From Citrus sinensis (taxonomy: Eukaryota > Streptophyta > Magnoliopsida > Sapindales > Rutaceae): DNA of 64,000 nt. The stretch spans positions 21,619,501-21,683,500 of the forward strand of contig NC_068556.1 of NCBI RefSeq assembly GCF_022201045.2, written 5' to 3'. The notes below the pieces were generated by a model. That model had not been told where the DNA came from and ran no database searches. It was given only the letters and a program-made list of their open reading frames with translations. Within the stretch, counting starts at the first letter, position 1; each line of letters starts with the position of its first letter. Below are positions 25,428 through 35,661 of this stretch, in pieces. The translations under genes and the position numbers were made by a program.

Positions 25428-25927
25428 TATTGTGCGCGGAATGCAGAATTAAGCGCACTAAATAATTACAGAAAAATAAAAGATATAATTATTTAACGTG
25501 GTTCGGTAATTAAACCTACATCTATAGAGGCAAGAAAGAATAATTATTTATTTAACAATTAATAGAGTATAAATATTTGAGTAACGAATCTCACTTCCTA
25601 GAAACCCAAATATACTCAGTACTCTTACACTCTGCAGGAAAGATAAATTTTCCGGACACACTTCTCTCACTTCTCTCAAAAACTTAGAAATTTATAAGCT
25701 TAACAATTTTGAGATGCTCTCAAGTTTTCGGAATGCAATTTGCTCTCTGAATAAAGCTCTATTTATAGTTGAGCTTCACTGCAAAAAAATCTTAAAGTAG
25801 TTGACAAAAGTCTTGGCAAAAGTCTTGTAATTTGGTGCTGATTTTAAAAAACAAAAATAATGCATGTGGCTCACTTTTCTTTTTCAACCAATTTAAAAAA
25901 ACTCACAAAAAATCTGACGTTTCAACA
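25428..25927 (-). mobile_element. Solo LTR (500 bp), minus orientation, TSD TAGAA
   Basis: The flanks carry a 5-bp direct repeat TAGAA (25423-25427 and 25928-25932). Read on the minus strand, the element starts TGTTGAAACG and ends CACAATA; the final CA has apparently mutated to TA. A TATA box (TATAAATA, complement of 25760-25767) lies 160 bases into the LTR, with a plausible U3/R layout. No gag or pol coding sequence and no second LTR is present nearby, so this is a recombination-derived solo LTR. The superfamily is uncertain; Copia is my guess from the style of the sequence. Confidence 0.75.
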
Positions 25928-26089
25928 TAGAAATCGATTAAAAGTCGATGAAGCACCTTATTTGAGAGTTCAAAAAAAAAAAATGATGTTATCCTCATAG
26001 AAAAGAGGGATTTCTGCTCAATGCAAATGAGTGAAGGAAATATTTATTTCCGCTCATTTATTTGAGAGAAAAAATATATTGAGTTTTGT

Positions 26090-26245
26090 GACACCAATAG
26101 GTTCATTATTGAATCTTTCATTTATTTGTTGTATGTATGACACCAATAGGTTCATTATTGAATCTTTCATTTATTTATGGTATGTACGTCACATCTTCAT
26201 TGTGTGTTATTTTATGTTATCTTCATTGTGTGTTATTTTATGTTT
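26090..26245 (+). repeat. Two adjacent short tandem duplications (49 bp x2, 26 bp x2)
   Basis: A 49-base unit beginning GACACCAATAGG occurs at 26090-26138 and again at 26139-26187 with few changes. A 26-base unit beginning ATCTTCATTGTG then occurs at 26193-26218 and 26219-26244. Both lie just upstream of the duplicated CXE-B leader copy. Confidence 0.85.
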
Positions 26246-26295
26246 TGTGTTACGTGATATTGATGTGTATAAAATAACACATTATTATTAAAAAG

Positions 26296-26541
26296 AAAAA
26301 AAAATAATTATAAATTTTTTTTTTTGGTGTCTTTTGTAACTTCTTTATTAAATTTTGTGCTATTTTCAACACGAATGACGTGAATCATGTCTATGAGATC
26401 AAAATTCAACTAAAAAAATTATCAGGTTTGGCTGCGCATGCATTGTTTTATAAGAGCAATAGGGGTGTAGTTTCTGGCATACTTCTCAAATCGCATTTTT
26501 TTTTCTCTTGAGTCACTTGAGGACAAGAGTTAATTCCATGG
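26296..26541 (+). repeat. Upstream copy of the CXE-B promoter/leader (246 bp)
   Basis: This block is nearly identical to 27486-27731, which runs directly into the CXE-B start codon. Only a few substitutions and a one-base change in poly-T length separate them. The similarity ends exactly after ATGG: here the sequence continues as ATGGGACAATGCCAGTAA, a stop after four more codons, instead of the esterase. It is therefore a promoter/leader without its gene. Confidence 0.9.
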
Positions 26542-26838
26542 GACAATGCCAGTAAGCTTAAAGCTCTCATCAGAATGCCTGTGCCTTCCAAAGACATTAT
26601 TCAAGACATCGTTGATGAAGGATACAAGACTCAAGCAATCAGGATCATAAGCATCCTCCACATCTTTGCCTAAAAATCGAACTGAAATGCTGATTTGACT
26701 CATTTGAATCTGCCAACATAAAGATGAACAAAAAATTATCAGAAACTTAAAACTATTACATACGAATTCATAAAATACAAAATCGACATTATAGAACTTT
26801 ATATGATTATGATTTTTTTTTACAAAAAAAAACCTCAA
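26542..26838 (-). pseudogene. Fragment of an unidentified protein, possibly Mutator-like transposase N-terminus
   Basis: An open minus-strand frame (26530-26838) encodes, in its last part, a plausible protein piece with YDPDCLSLVSFINDV and LNNVFGRHRHSDESFKL. Its final codons and stop run into the leader copy ending at 26541. The YDPD.LSL.....DV pattern resembles the N-terminal region of MuDR-type transposases, where a similar segment follows a beta-rich ubiquitin-like stretch. The match is loose and I would not insist on it. The upstream half of the frame is AT-rich and probably intron or noncoding. It lies between the two copies of the CXE-B leader. Confidence 0.35.
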
Positions 26839-27485
26839 TCAAGTGAAGTTAAAATAATTTCTTTTCAATTACAAATCCATTCCATTACCAATATTAAGCT
26901 ACGAAACAACCATGAAAGGGTTAAAAAAAAAGGAAGAAAATAAAACCCGTTCAACTTTTAGTCTACTGCAAAACAAAAATCGTTCAACTTTTAGTCTACT
27001 TCATATGAAATTTTAGTCTTGGGAATAAATACCCATTCAAGTGAAAAGAAAAATAATTTCTTTTCACTGAACACATGGAAGATTAAAAAAATAAATAAAT
27101 AAACGAGACCAACGTGAGACGTACTAGAATAGGCCAATTTCCTTCGTTGTCGGTTTTGACATCTACTGCAAGACAACGTTTCCGATAGAAAAAATTTTAT
27201 AGCAAGAAAATTGTTATGAGTTTTAAAAAAGCAAGTTACTTAAGTTCTTAAAGCGAGGGTTTTAAAGAATATTAGGGTTAAAATACGTTTTTGCAATTAT
27301 GGATCTAGGTTATCGTAATAATTTTTTAAAATTTTAAATCTGACCAAGAAAAATACAATTTTACCCTCATAAATCTAGAATTAACAGTAACGGAGGTGAT
27401 GCCGAGGGTGTTTTGAGGTATTTTTAAAAATATAGGGATTAAACGGACACTAATCTTAAAATATAGAGACTAAATGGACTTTTAT

Positions 27486-27727
27486 CCAAAAAAATAATTA
27501 TAAATTTTTTTTTTGGTGTCTTTTGTAACTTCTTTATTAAATTTTGTGCTATTTGCAACACGAATGACGTGAATCATGTCTATGAGATCAAAATTCAACT
27601 AAAAAAACTATCAGGTTTGGCTGCGCATGCGTTGTTTTATAAGAGCAATAGGGGTGTAGTTTCTGGCATACTTCTCAAATCGCATTTTTTTTTTCTCTTG
27701 AGTCACTTGAGGACAAGAGTTAATTCC
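27486..27727 (+). promoter_or_regulatory. CXE-B promoter/leader (downstream copy of a duplicated block)
   Basis: This is the active-position copy of the block described at 26296. It ends in TTCC directly before ATGG, a good plant start context (TTCCATGGC). An in-frame ATG at 27569 would add 53 residues without a stop, but that extension is built from repeat-derived sequence and has no counterpart in the other esterases, so I start the protein at 27728. Confidence 0.7.
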
Positions 27728-28702
27728 ATGGCCGAAGTAGCATCAGAGCTGCTCCCACTCCTCCGAGTCTACAAAGACGGCTCCGTTGAGCGACTCAGCG
27801 GCTCTCCAATGGTGCTGCCGTCGCCTGATGAGGATCCAGAAACCGGAGTCTCATCCAAAGACATCACCATTTCCGAGAACCCCAAAATCTCGGCTAGAGT
27901 CTATCTCCCGAAACTCGCACAACCCATCAGCACCCAAAAACTCCCAATCTTGTTTTACACACACGGTGGCGGCTTCTGCTTTGAGTCCGCCTTCTCTTTA
28001 GTCGAAACAAAGCTGATGAATGCCCTGGTTTCTGAAGCCAAAGTTGTTGCAATATCGATTGAGTACAGGCTAGCCCCTGAACACCCTCTCCCCATCGCTT
28101 ACGAAGATTCCTGGTCTGCCCTCCAATGGGTTGCTTCACACTCTGTCAACAATGGCGGCTTTGATAACAAGGAGCCATGGCTAGCGAGGTTTGGGGATTT
28201 TGATCGAGTTTTTGTAGCTGGCGATAGTGCAGGAGCTAACATTGCTCATCATGTGGTCATGCGAGCAGGCAGAGAGAAGTTGGCCGGTGGTGTTAAAATT
28301 TTAGGGGCTTTTTTAACTCACCCGTACTTCTGGGGCTCGAAGCCTGTGGGATCAGAGGATACAAGAGATTTTGAGAAGCTTTTGCCCAGCCTTGTTTGGA
28401 AGTTTTTATGCCCTAATGTGGCTGGCGGGGCTGATAATCCGATGATCAACGTTGTTAGCCCGGAAGCGCCGACCTTGGCTCAACTTGGGTGCCGTCGGCT
28501 GCTGGTGAGTGTTGCTGAATTGGATGTTTTGAGGGATAGAGGGATTTTGTACTATAATGCTGTCAAGGAAAGTGGGTGGGAAGGAGAAGTGGAGCTTGTT
28601 CAAGTAGAGGGTGAGGATCATGCATTTCATATATTGAAATATGAGACTGAGAATGCTAGGAAAATGATCAAACGCTTGGGTTCTTTTGTTCTCAAGCAGT
28701 AA
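27728..28702 (+). CDS. Carboxylesterase CXE-B (alpha/beta hydrolase), 324 aa
   Basis: This is an intronless CXE-family hydrolase. The oxyanion hole HGGG is at residues 79-82 (YTHGGGFCFES). The nucleophile is Ser167 in GDSAGAN, with Asp266 (VAELDVLRDRG) and His298 (GEDHAFH). EYRLAPEHPLP is conserved. It lacks the Asp/Asn/His-rich insertions of CXE-A and CXE-C (the region around CXE-A residues 150-162 and 196-208), which makes it the shortest and most diverged of the three. All catalytic residues are intact, so activity is expected; the substrate is unknown. The start at 27728 aligns with family N-termini (ELLPLLRVYKDGSVERL). Its promoter/leader is duplicated upstream, and its 3' flank is duplicated about 31.6 kb downstream (from 60300). 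Confidence 0.93.
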   Translation: MAEVASELLPLLRVYKDGSVERLSGSPMVLPSPDEDPETGVSSKDITISENPKISARVYLPKLAQPISTQKLPILFYTHGGGFCFESAFSLVETKLMNALVSEAKVVAISIEYRLAPEHPLPIAYEDSWSALQWVASHSVNNGGFDNKEPWLARFGDFDRVFVAGDSAGANIAHHVVMRAGREKLAGGVKILGAFLTHPYFWGSKPVGSEDTRDFEKLLPSLVWKFLCPNVAGGADNPMINVVSPEAPTLAQLGCRRLLVSVAELDVLRDRGILYYNAVKESGWEGEVELVQVEGEDHAFHILKYETENARKMIKRLGSFVLKQ

Positions 28703-28823
28703 TCTTTAGCTAGCTATGCTTGCATTTCATATTATGTAATGTACGATCAGATTCGTATCTTCTTATGCCAGCTCTAGGAATAATTAGAAGCATCTGATCA
28801 TGTAATGGGTTCGGTTTGTCTCC

Positions 28824-28829
28824 AATAAA
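28824..28829 (+). terminator. Putative poly(A) signal of CXE-B
   Basis: AATAAA lies 122 bases after the CXE-B stop, within TCCAATAAATTTTAATC, a plausible near-upstream element. It is inside the segment that is duplicated at 60.3 kb, where the corresponding hexamer reads GATAAA. Confidence 0.5.
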
Positions 28830-29392
28830 TTTTAATCTGTTAGAACTACAAGAATCAAGATCTTCTCAAATTTCTTACAGCTGCCTGATGACAAATCATC
28901 TGATCAAGATCAGCTTTATTATGACTTTGACAAAGCGGAAACGTAAGAGTCAGATAGATTAGACAAAACTTTTATTATTTAGAAACTTAATTTATCTTAT
29001 ACCTCATTGATTGCTGAAGAAATAGTATTCTTTGATATTGCTTATATGCACTATTAGTTACGCCTTATATAAACAAGAAAATGTGATATCTTCCTTGTAT
29101 TGTCTTAAGAAAGTGAGATGAATTTAAGATTCGCATTCTGTAACCAAATATGATAGATTTAGGATTTGCAATTTGCATGCCACTGAATATAATTTGTCCG
29201 AAAACTGATAATTTACAAGATTGAGATAATTAATTATTAAAATATGCATCTAGTGGGTTAGATTATGTATCTTGTAAAAAAAATTATTATTATTAGATTA
29301 AAAAAAGAAATTTTCAAAAATATCATCTTTCTTTCAAGATTTAATAAAATTGTCAAAATTATCATATGTTTAGATATACAATTAAGAATGTG

Positions 29393-29430
29393 CATACATA
29401 CATACATACATATGTATGTATGTATGTACG
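29393..29430 (+). repeat. Palindromic (CATA)n/(TGTA)n microsatellite
   Basis: Five CATA units run directly into TGTA units around a central CATATG. This makes an almost perfect inverted repeat of about 36 bases that could form a hairpin. It sits just left of the hAT-type end at 29474. Confidence 0.85.
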
Positions 29431-29577
29431 TATATCTATAAAATTGTCACATACACCAATTATAAGGGTGGACTTAAGGGTGGCAATGGGCCGGGGCGGA
29501 TGGGGTATGACCCAACCCGAGCTTGACCCAGTCACTGAAATAAAATGCCCGACCTGTTTCAGGTCAGGTCGAGTCGG

Positions 29578-29742
29578 GCTTTGTCTAAACCCTACCATAA
29601 TTTTTAATTTTTTTATATTTAAGTTATTTAAATTTAAATAAAAAGGATAAAACGGGTCGAGCTTTGTCTAAACCCTACCATAATTTTTTAATTTTTTTTT
29701 AAATTTAAGTTATTTAAATTTAAATAAAAAGGACATAACCTC
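29578..29742 (+). repeat. 83-bp tandem duplication inside the hAT end
   Basis: GCTTTGTCTAAACCCTACC and the following AT-rich stretch ending AAATAAAAAGGA occur at 29578-29660 and again from 29661. The duplication lies in the subterminal region of the hAT fragment. Confidence 0.8.
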
Positions 29743-30120
29743 CCCATATATATTGAAATTTAAAAGTTTTAGAATTGGTTTGAAGTACTATAAATATAAA
29801 AATTACTCTAAGGTCTCAACCATATAATTATATAAATAATAAAATAAAGACAAACAAAAATAATTTCTTATACAAATAAAAACACACAATTTCAGTTTCA
29901 AGAATTCTACCTATAAAAAAAAAGGAAAAAGAAAAAAAGAAAGTGTGAGAATAATTTAAGTATATAAAATTATTATCAAACTAATTATTTAAATAGTTTC
30001 TACATTATTTGTATTCATACAGTTAGAGCTCGACCATAGCTAATATTGAGTGCACATAAGCACCTCCAATATCGTAGGATGAAGTCCGCTCCGATGTAAA
30101 GTCAAGACTTTACCTCTCTA

Positions 30121-31740
30121 CTAAATGCATGCAGATTTAGAGGCAACAATTGTCACAGGAACGACTAAGATATCCTTGGCCGTCTGAGCCAAGACAAGAT
30201 ATTTGTCTTGGTTTACCATCCACCAATTCAAAATATGAAAGTCCGAAGTGGATTTGACTAAAGGCTCTTCTAAATACCTCTCAAGATCAGACTTCGATAC
30301 CATGATCTCATTATTTTGGCTTAGAAATGCCTCAAACTTACATATATAAAAAAATTTACCACCAGTACCCGTACTAAAATTAAAATGAACATCGCTTGAA
30401 GAAGACTCACCAATAATCGTATCACTCACATTTTCATTATTAACTTAATAAAATTTAACCAAATCGTTACTTAGATTGCTTACTCTTTGAATCTCATTTG
30501 CAGCATCTTCACCATAAAGTTATGAAAAATAATAATTAACCAATTGCATCTTAAGCCTCAGGTTAAGGATAATAGCCATCACCAAAATCCCATGTATTTA
30601 GGTCTAATATTTATCAAATTTCACAATCATTTGACCAGAAAATTGTCTAACCACAAGTATATGAGAAAGTTCCCATTGATTCATGTTAATACTCATTTCA
30701 CATATCATTGGGGAAAAAAGATTAGATATGGGATATTGTGTACCTAAAAATAGCTATGCAATCGAGTAAAACGATAGCAAATGTTCCAACATTTTTTCAG
30801 CCATCTCTCATTCATTATCCACTGGTAAAGAAGTGTAGTGTTTGCTGCGTTACTACAATCTAGAAAAGATATTTTTATATTTCACAGCAACATCAAGCAT
30901 AACATATGTAGAATTCAATCTAGTTACACAATCAAGCACCAACTTTTTCTCACACTTGACTTGCAATTGACATGCAACCATTTCAAAATTTTATACGGTC
31001 TTTTGTGTGCCCATCCAACAAGCCACATTTTCCCAAATCTTTTTAATCCACTCCTCAATCATTTTCATCCCATCCTTCACAACTAGGCTTATAATATGAG
31101 TCACACACCTCATATGAAAATAATTTCCACCCACTAACATAGAATCAACTAGACTCAATTCCATCAACCTATCAACCATAACATCATTGGTCGAACAATT
31201 ATCTAAAGTAACAACTGATATCCTTCTATCCACACTCCAATACATTGGACACTTAAAAAATGCTTGAGAAAGAAATTCAACGGTATGTGGAGCTGGCAAA
31301 TATATGAACCTATTTATTACCCAAAAACTAAATTTAAGAATTAATTAAATTGAAGTAAAAGTAAATAAATATTTATAACATCAAATAACAAGAAAAGTAA
31401 CTTAAAATTCAACTTTGTAAATGCCAGCATTTGTCCACAAAATGCCTTGTAATAATCATATACCCCTTCTTTCGATTACTAGAAGTCCACATGTCTATAG
31501 TAATTGTCACCCTACTATTATTATTCTCCAACAAAACCATTCTTTTTGCCTTTTCAGCTTGATACAATTTAAGGATCTCACTCTTTAAAGTGTTCTTACT
31601 CACCATCTTCAATAACATGTTGGTATAAGACATCAAATCCCTAAATGTATCATACTCCTTAGAATTAAGTGGTAGTTCATGCTTTACAACCAATATTGCA
31701 ATCTTTTGCCAAGCAACAATTGGATCAAATTCTCTCATCT
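30121..31740 (-). pseudogene. hAT transposase pseudogene (RICESLEEPER-like)
   Basis: Coding remains in order on the minus strand: 31738-31409, containing VTITIDMWTSSNRKKGYMII (start of the RNase-H-like catalytic domain); about 31300-30991, with VVTLDNCSTNDVMVDRL and FHMRCVTHIISLVVKDGM (catalytic-domain continuation, D..C motif); and 30429-30121, with the C-terminal dimerisation motif DLERYLEEPLV and DFHILNWWMVN. Different frames, gaps and stops separate them. The N-terminal BED zinc finger is absent. The order and motifs are those of plant zinc-finger BED domain RICESLEEPER proteins. It cannot encode a working transposase. Confidence 0.88.
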
Positions 31741-31747
31741 CAACACA

Positions 31748-32436
31748 ATCTGTGCGTTGGTAACATGTTTCTATTCGTTTGCATTTTTCTAGATCTTTAA
31801 TTTGGTTTTATTAGTTTTGTTGAGGAATGCCAACTTTGGTAATTTTCGTCCAAGTTCTCACCTAATAACAAGAATAGTAATAATTAGATGAAATATTCAA
31901 TCCAATGTACCGAAGCTGGGCTTAACTGAGAATAGTTGGGCTTCATAAAACGTGCAGTGTCACGAATCACACTGTATGAATGCGTCTCATGGTAATGCAT
32001 TGTACTCTAAGCCGCCGGCCCAGTGGACGTCTGTATCATATTTTTATTTCTTTCAAAGTCTTCTCTGTGTTCAATGTTGCATGAGACCTTGAAGCTCGTT
32101 ATCATAATGTTTCTTTTAAAATTTCTTTTTTCATATTTTAGTGGTCAATGCCTTTAAGCCATAATTTCAAATAATTAAGATAACTTCGATATTCATATAT
32201 GTATATATATTAAATAAAATGAATAATTGAAAGTTCCGTATGATTTTTTTCTTGTTTGACTTTTATGAAGAAAAAAAATAGTACTTGGTAACTGTTAAAA
32301 GTTTAATTAATTATGTTTACTGTCACGCAATGTAATGTAATCCAAAATAAGGTTCTGCCTTTGTAATGATATGATTACTTATGCTTTTTTATTATTCTCG
32401 TTAGTTTGTTAAAGGTTGAATTTCTTTGTATATAGA
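31748..32436 (+). repeat. Segmental duplication, copy 1, right part
   Basis: This noncoding stretch matches 63258-63972 in the same orientation. Shared landmarks include GCGTTGGTAAC/ACGTTGGTAAC at the start, CTCTAAGCCGCCGGCCCAGTGGAC in the middle (31999-32022 and 63520-63543) and GTTGAATTTCTTTGTAT at the end. Divergence appears to be on the order of 10-15 percent by eye. Confidence 0.8.
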
Positions 32437-32442
32437 CACTAC

Positions 32443-32600
32443 AAGGAAAACAATTTCTTTATGACTACTGAATACAGTTGAAACAACTGTAGTTCTATAA
32501 GACATCAATATTTTTTAGCATTTCCAAGAAGATGATTGTTGAAATTCATTTTATTCTACTTCATAGTTAAAATGATCATTTTATTAATAACCTCTATAAA
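32443..32600 (+). mobile_element. Possible CACTA-type transposon end
   Basis: Directly after the duplicated block ends, the sequence CACTACAAGGAAAACA appears at about 32445. That matches the terminal sequence style of plant CACTA (En/Spm) elements (CACTACAAGAAAA). The tandem array that follows could be its subterminal repeats. I could not find the opposite end (TTTTCTTGTAGTG) in the window, so this is tentative. Confidence 0.3.
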
Positions 32601-32605
32601 AAAAA

Positions 32606-33620
32606 ATCAATGAATTAATAGAAAAATGTATGGTTGAAACTGATTTTATTAATTGCCTCTAGGGGAAAAAATCAATGAATCAATGGAGAAATATTCTTTT
32701 ATTAATAATTTCGACAAATACATGTGCAGCTTAAAAAAAAATACGAATAATATATCAAAAGCTACGACTTAATAATCAATGAATCAATGGACAAATATTC
32801 TTTTATAAACACTTTCAACAAACACATGTGCAACTTAGACAAAATACACCAAAAGCTACGACCTAATAATCAATGAATCAATGAACAGATATTCTTTTAT
32901 AAATAATTTCAACAAACACATGTGCAGCTTAGACAAAATACACCAAAAGATACACGACCATACGATAATGACTTAGTAATCAATGAATAATGGACAAATA
33001 TTCTTTTATAAATAATTTCAACAAGTGCATGTGCAGTTTAAACAAAGGGAAATTATCATTTGTATACCCTTAGTTTACTCCATTATCAAAAATACTACAA
33101 CACTTTGAGGGTGTATCAATCGTCCACCCTAAGTTGACAAAATGTATCAGCCGACCACCAAACCGTTAGTTGCCGTTTAAGTATGATGACATCAGAAGGG
33201 TAATTTAGTCTTTTCATATGATACAAGTGATAATTTAAGGGTATACAAGTGATAAAAAGAGAATTTAAGGGTATACAAGTGATAATTTTCAAGGGTAAAA
33301 TCGTCAATTCACTGTACTTCCGTTAACTTTCAAACAGCAACTAACGGTTTGGTGGTCGGCTGATACATTTTGTTAACTAAGGGTGGACGATTGATACACC
33401 CTCAAAGTGTTGTAGTATTTTTGATAACAGAGCAAATATAGGGTATACGAATGATAATTTCCCTTAAACAAAATACAACTAATACACCAGAAGCTACACG
33501 ACTCTACTACAATGGTGTAGTAATCAATAAATCAATGGACATATATTCTTTTATAAATAATTTCAACAAACACATGTGCAGCTTAAACAAAATTCAAATA
33601 TTACCCTAAAAGCTACACGA
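32606..33620 (+). repeat. Tandem array of about 100-bp units, interrupted by a MITE
   Basis: A unit containing ATCAATGAATCAATGG, AAATATTCTTTTATAAATAA and TTCAACAAACACATGTGCAG recurs about six times, with unit starts near 32606, 32671, 32774, 32869, 32979 and 33522. Spacing is 65-117 bases once the inserted element at 33047-33463 and its duplicated target are removed. Units differ by small indels and substitutions. Confidence 0.85.
33047..33463. mobile_element. Mutator-like MITE (417 bp) with 9-bp TSD
   Basis: The element begins GGGAAATTATCATTTGTATA and ends with the near-exact complement. Terminal inverted repeats extend about 130 bases on each side and include CTTTGAGGGTGTATCAATCG and CCGACCACCAAACCGTTAG in mirrored order. 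It is flanked by perfect 9-bp direct repeats TTAAACAAA (33038-33046 and 33464-33472). A 9-bp TSD with long TIRs is the signature of Mutator-like elements. It has no coding capacity. Removing it restores an intact unit of the surrounding tandem array. Confidence 0.92.
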
Positions 33621-35653
33621 AAAATAATACACCACGACTTTTACCAATATCGATGACTTGACAATGAATTCCAATTTGCATCGACAAATTTGGTCTATTT
33701 TCCACATTCATAGGAGTTTGGCTATGTTTCTGCTTTACAAATATGATATTTTCTGGGCATTTCTAATAATTGCTAAAAGATAAAATCAATGTGGATTAAT
33801 CCTTGAATCCTTGACAAATATTTGAATAAAATATAATAAACTAAAAGCTACTATAATGATATTTTTGATGTTGATAAAAGATAGAATCAATGTGGATTAA
33901 GCATTTTTTGAATGTTGTAATTTTTTCTTCCTAGGCTCTTGATTTCCTGCATAACAACTTAAAAAAGTTAAGATATAGTTAAATTAAAATAGAAAAGCCT
34001 ATATACTAAACAAGAAAATGAATCTATCTTAATTAATGTCTCTTTCACTTGCTGTAAAATAAATTGTTAAAATTAAAATCCAATAAAATAATAATAATAA
34101 TTTTTACCTACAAGCCACAATTAATCAAATAATTCTCATCGAACAACCTGATAGAAAAAGCCGCAAACCAGCCTTGTAAGAGTGAGACCAACAATAATTG
34201 AAGTCAAACTTAAGAAATTAAAGTTGATGGGAAAAAATTACTAAATATCTAAAAACATCTCCCCAAATTCTATAAAGCTTAATTCGAAAGAATCAAGAAG
34301 ATGGCCCTAAAATAGAGTTAAAAGCTTTGAGGATACAGATAATACAAAAGAAGAGTAGATGAATTCATCCCTTGCTTAATATCAGTGGCTAACCGAGAGA
34401 TTTGTTAGAGAGAATGGAGAACATGGGTTAGGGTAAAAATATCATTTCAATAAAAACTTTAGTTAGGTGGCATTACAATAATCAAGTGGACCAAACAGTT
34501 ACTAGAGATATACAAGATATTCAAATTAAAAAAAAAATCAATTAATTAATTTATCATGTGTTAGTTATTTCATACTGATAACTATTGAAAATTATTACCA
34601 TATGATTCGATTAATTGCAAAACGAAACTTATTATCATATTAATGCAAATATGAAATTTGTTATAATTGAACAATTATATATAATACCTATTATATGACT
34701 ACTAGATTGCTTGGTTACTATCTAGCCTAAATTGATTGATAGAACATCTTTAACATATATTTTAAAATTTAAATGAAAAATTAATAAGATAAAAAAAGAT
34801 GAAAATATATTTGACTTATACACTATGAAGCTATATTAGCCTTAATAATTCATAGTTATGTTTCAAAATATTAATAAATTATTGCAAGAGTTCTTATTAT
34901 ATGTTGATGTTGGTTGTAAAATATAAACCACAGGTATTGACAGCATAACACGTGGGGAATGTGACTCAAGATTATGGTAAAGGATGAAGATGAAGTTGAG
35001 AAGGGAGGATGGAATGAGAAGAGATCTCAAACAACCAGCCTCAACCATTGAAACTACAAAATGTCCAAGTTCCCATGTGTCTATATGGACGACAAGACAA
35101 TGACAGCCATGCCAATGCCACCAGACCACACCATTACAGTATAGTCCTCACTTAGGATGTCTATAAAATATCTCATAGCAAGTCGCAAAAGTCAGAATTG
35201 AGGAAAGGGGACCTCAAACAAAGCCACTAGTACAATCTCTAGTGAAATCATATGCTCTTCAACCCAATTGATTCATTCAAAATAGGCGAATTAGAGTTGA
35301 GGACACATTGCTAGCACAAACTGCCTTTAAATGGGCAGCTATCTAACTTAAGGCAACCCAAAAGCCTCAACAAAACAAGGCTAAATTACTCTAAAATCCT
35401 TATCTAAGGAGAGAAATAACCAATACTGGTTCACCGCATGTCCAAAAAATATACAAAGACGTCTCTCCCAGCAAGCTGTTTTTGGGCATCTTAGCCTTTT
35501 TCTTCACCAGAAAATCACATTATGTAGATAAACTCATAATATTTCAGCTGAATTGAAGTCAGACCAAAACAATTGAAATTAATTGTACAACCATTCTTAG
35601 ACAATTAGACTAATTTAATAAACAGTATTTCAACTATAATTAAATGTTAATTA
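33621..35653. other. AT-rich intergenic DNA, nothing identifiable
   Basis: I found no gene, no clean transposon ends and no tandem repeats here. The region 34860-35160 is somewhat less AT-rich and has an 88-codon minus-strand frame without recognisable motifs, which I do not call. Confidence 0.4.
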
Positions 35654-35661
35654 CTAATAAT

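Larger units (their letters stand above)
28741..29473 (+). repeat. Segmental duplication, copy 1, left part (CXE-B 3' flank)
   Basis: From within the CXE-B 3' UTR this sequence (starting TACGATCAGATTCGTATCTT) matches 60301 onward in the same orientation, with substitutions and indels: first 28742-28950 against 60301-60545, then 28995-29280 against 61735-62005 and again 62550-62790. The last shared piece, around 29433-29473 (CTATAAAATTGTCACAT through AGGGTGGACT), matches 62790-62830. Copy 1 is then interrupted by the hAT element. Confidence 0.8.
29474..31745 (-). mobile_element. Truncated hAT (RICESLEEPER-type) transposon
   Basis: The left end, TAAGGGTGGCAATGGGCCGGGGCGG, is typical of plant hAT elements of the RICESLEEPER/Ac group, whose tips carry GGGTGGCAAT and a G/C-rich subterminal region. 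A broken minus-strand transposase follows (30121-31740). The opposite end is not seen: at 31748 the sequence returns to DNA shared with 63258 onward, so the element was truncated after insertion or took part of the flank with it. The second copy of this locus at 62.8-63.3 kb has no hAT at the equivalent place. Confidence 0.75.

Noticed and set aside
27569..27727. 53-residue in-frame N-terminal extension of CXE-B
   Set aside because: It lies in the duplicated leader, has no counterpart in CXE-A or CXE-C, and the ATG at 27728 has a better context.
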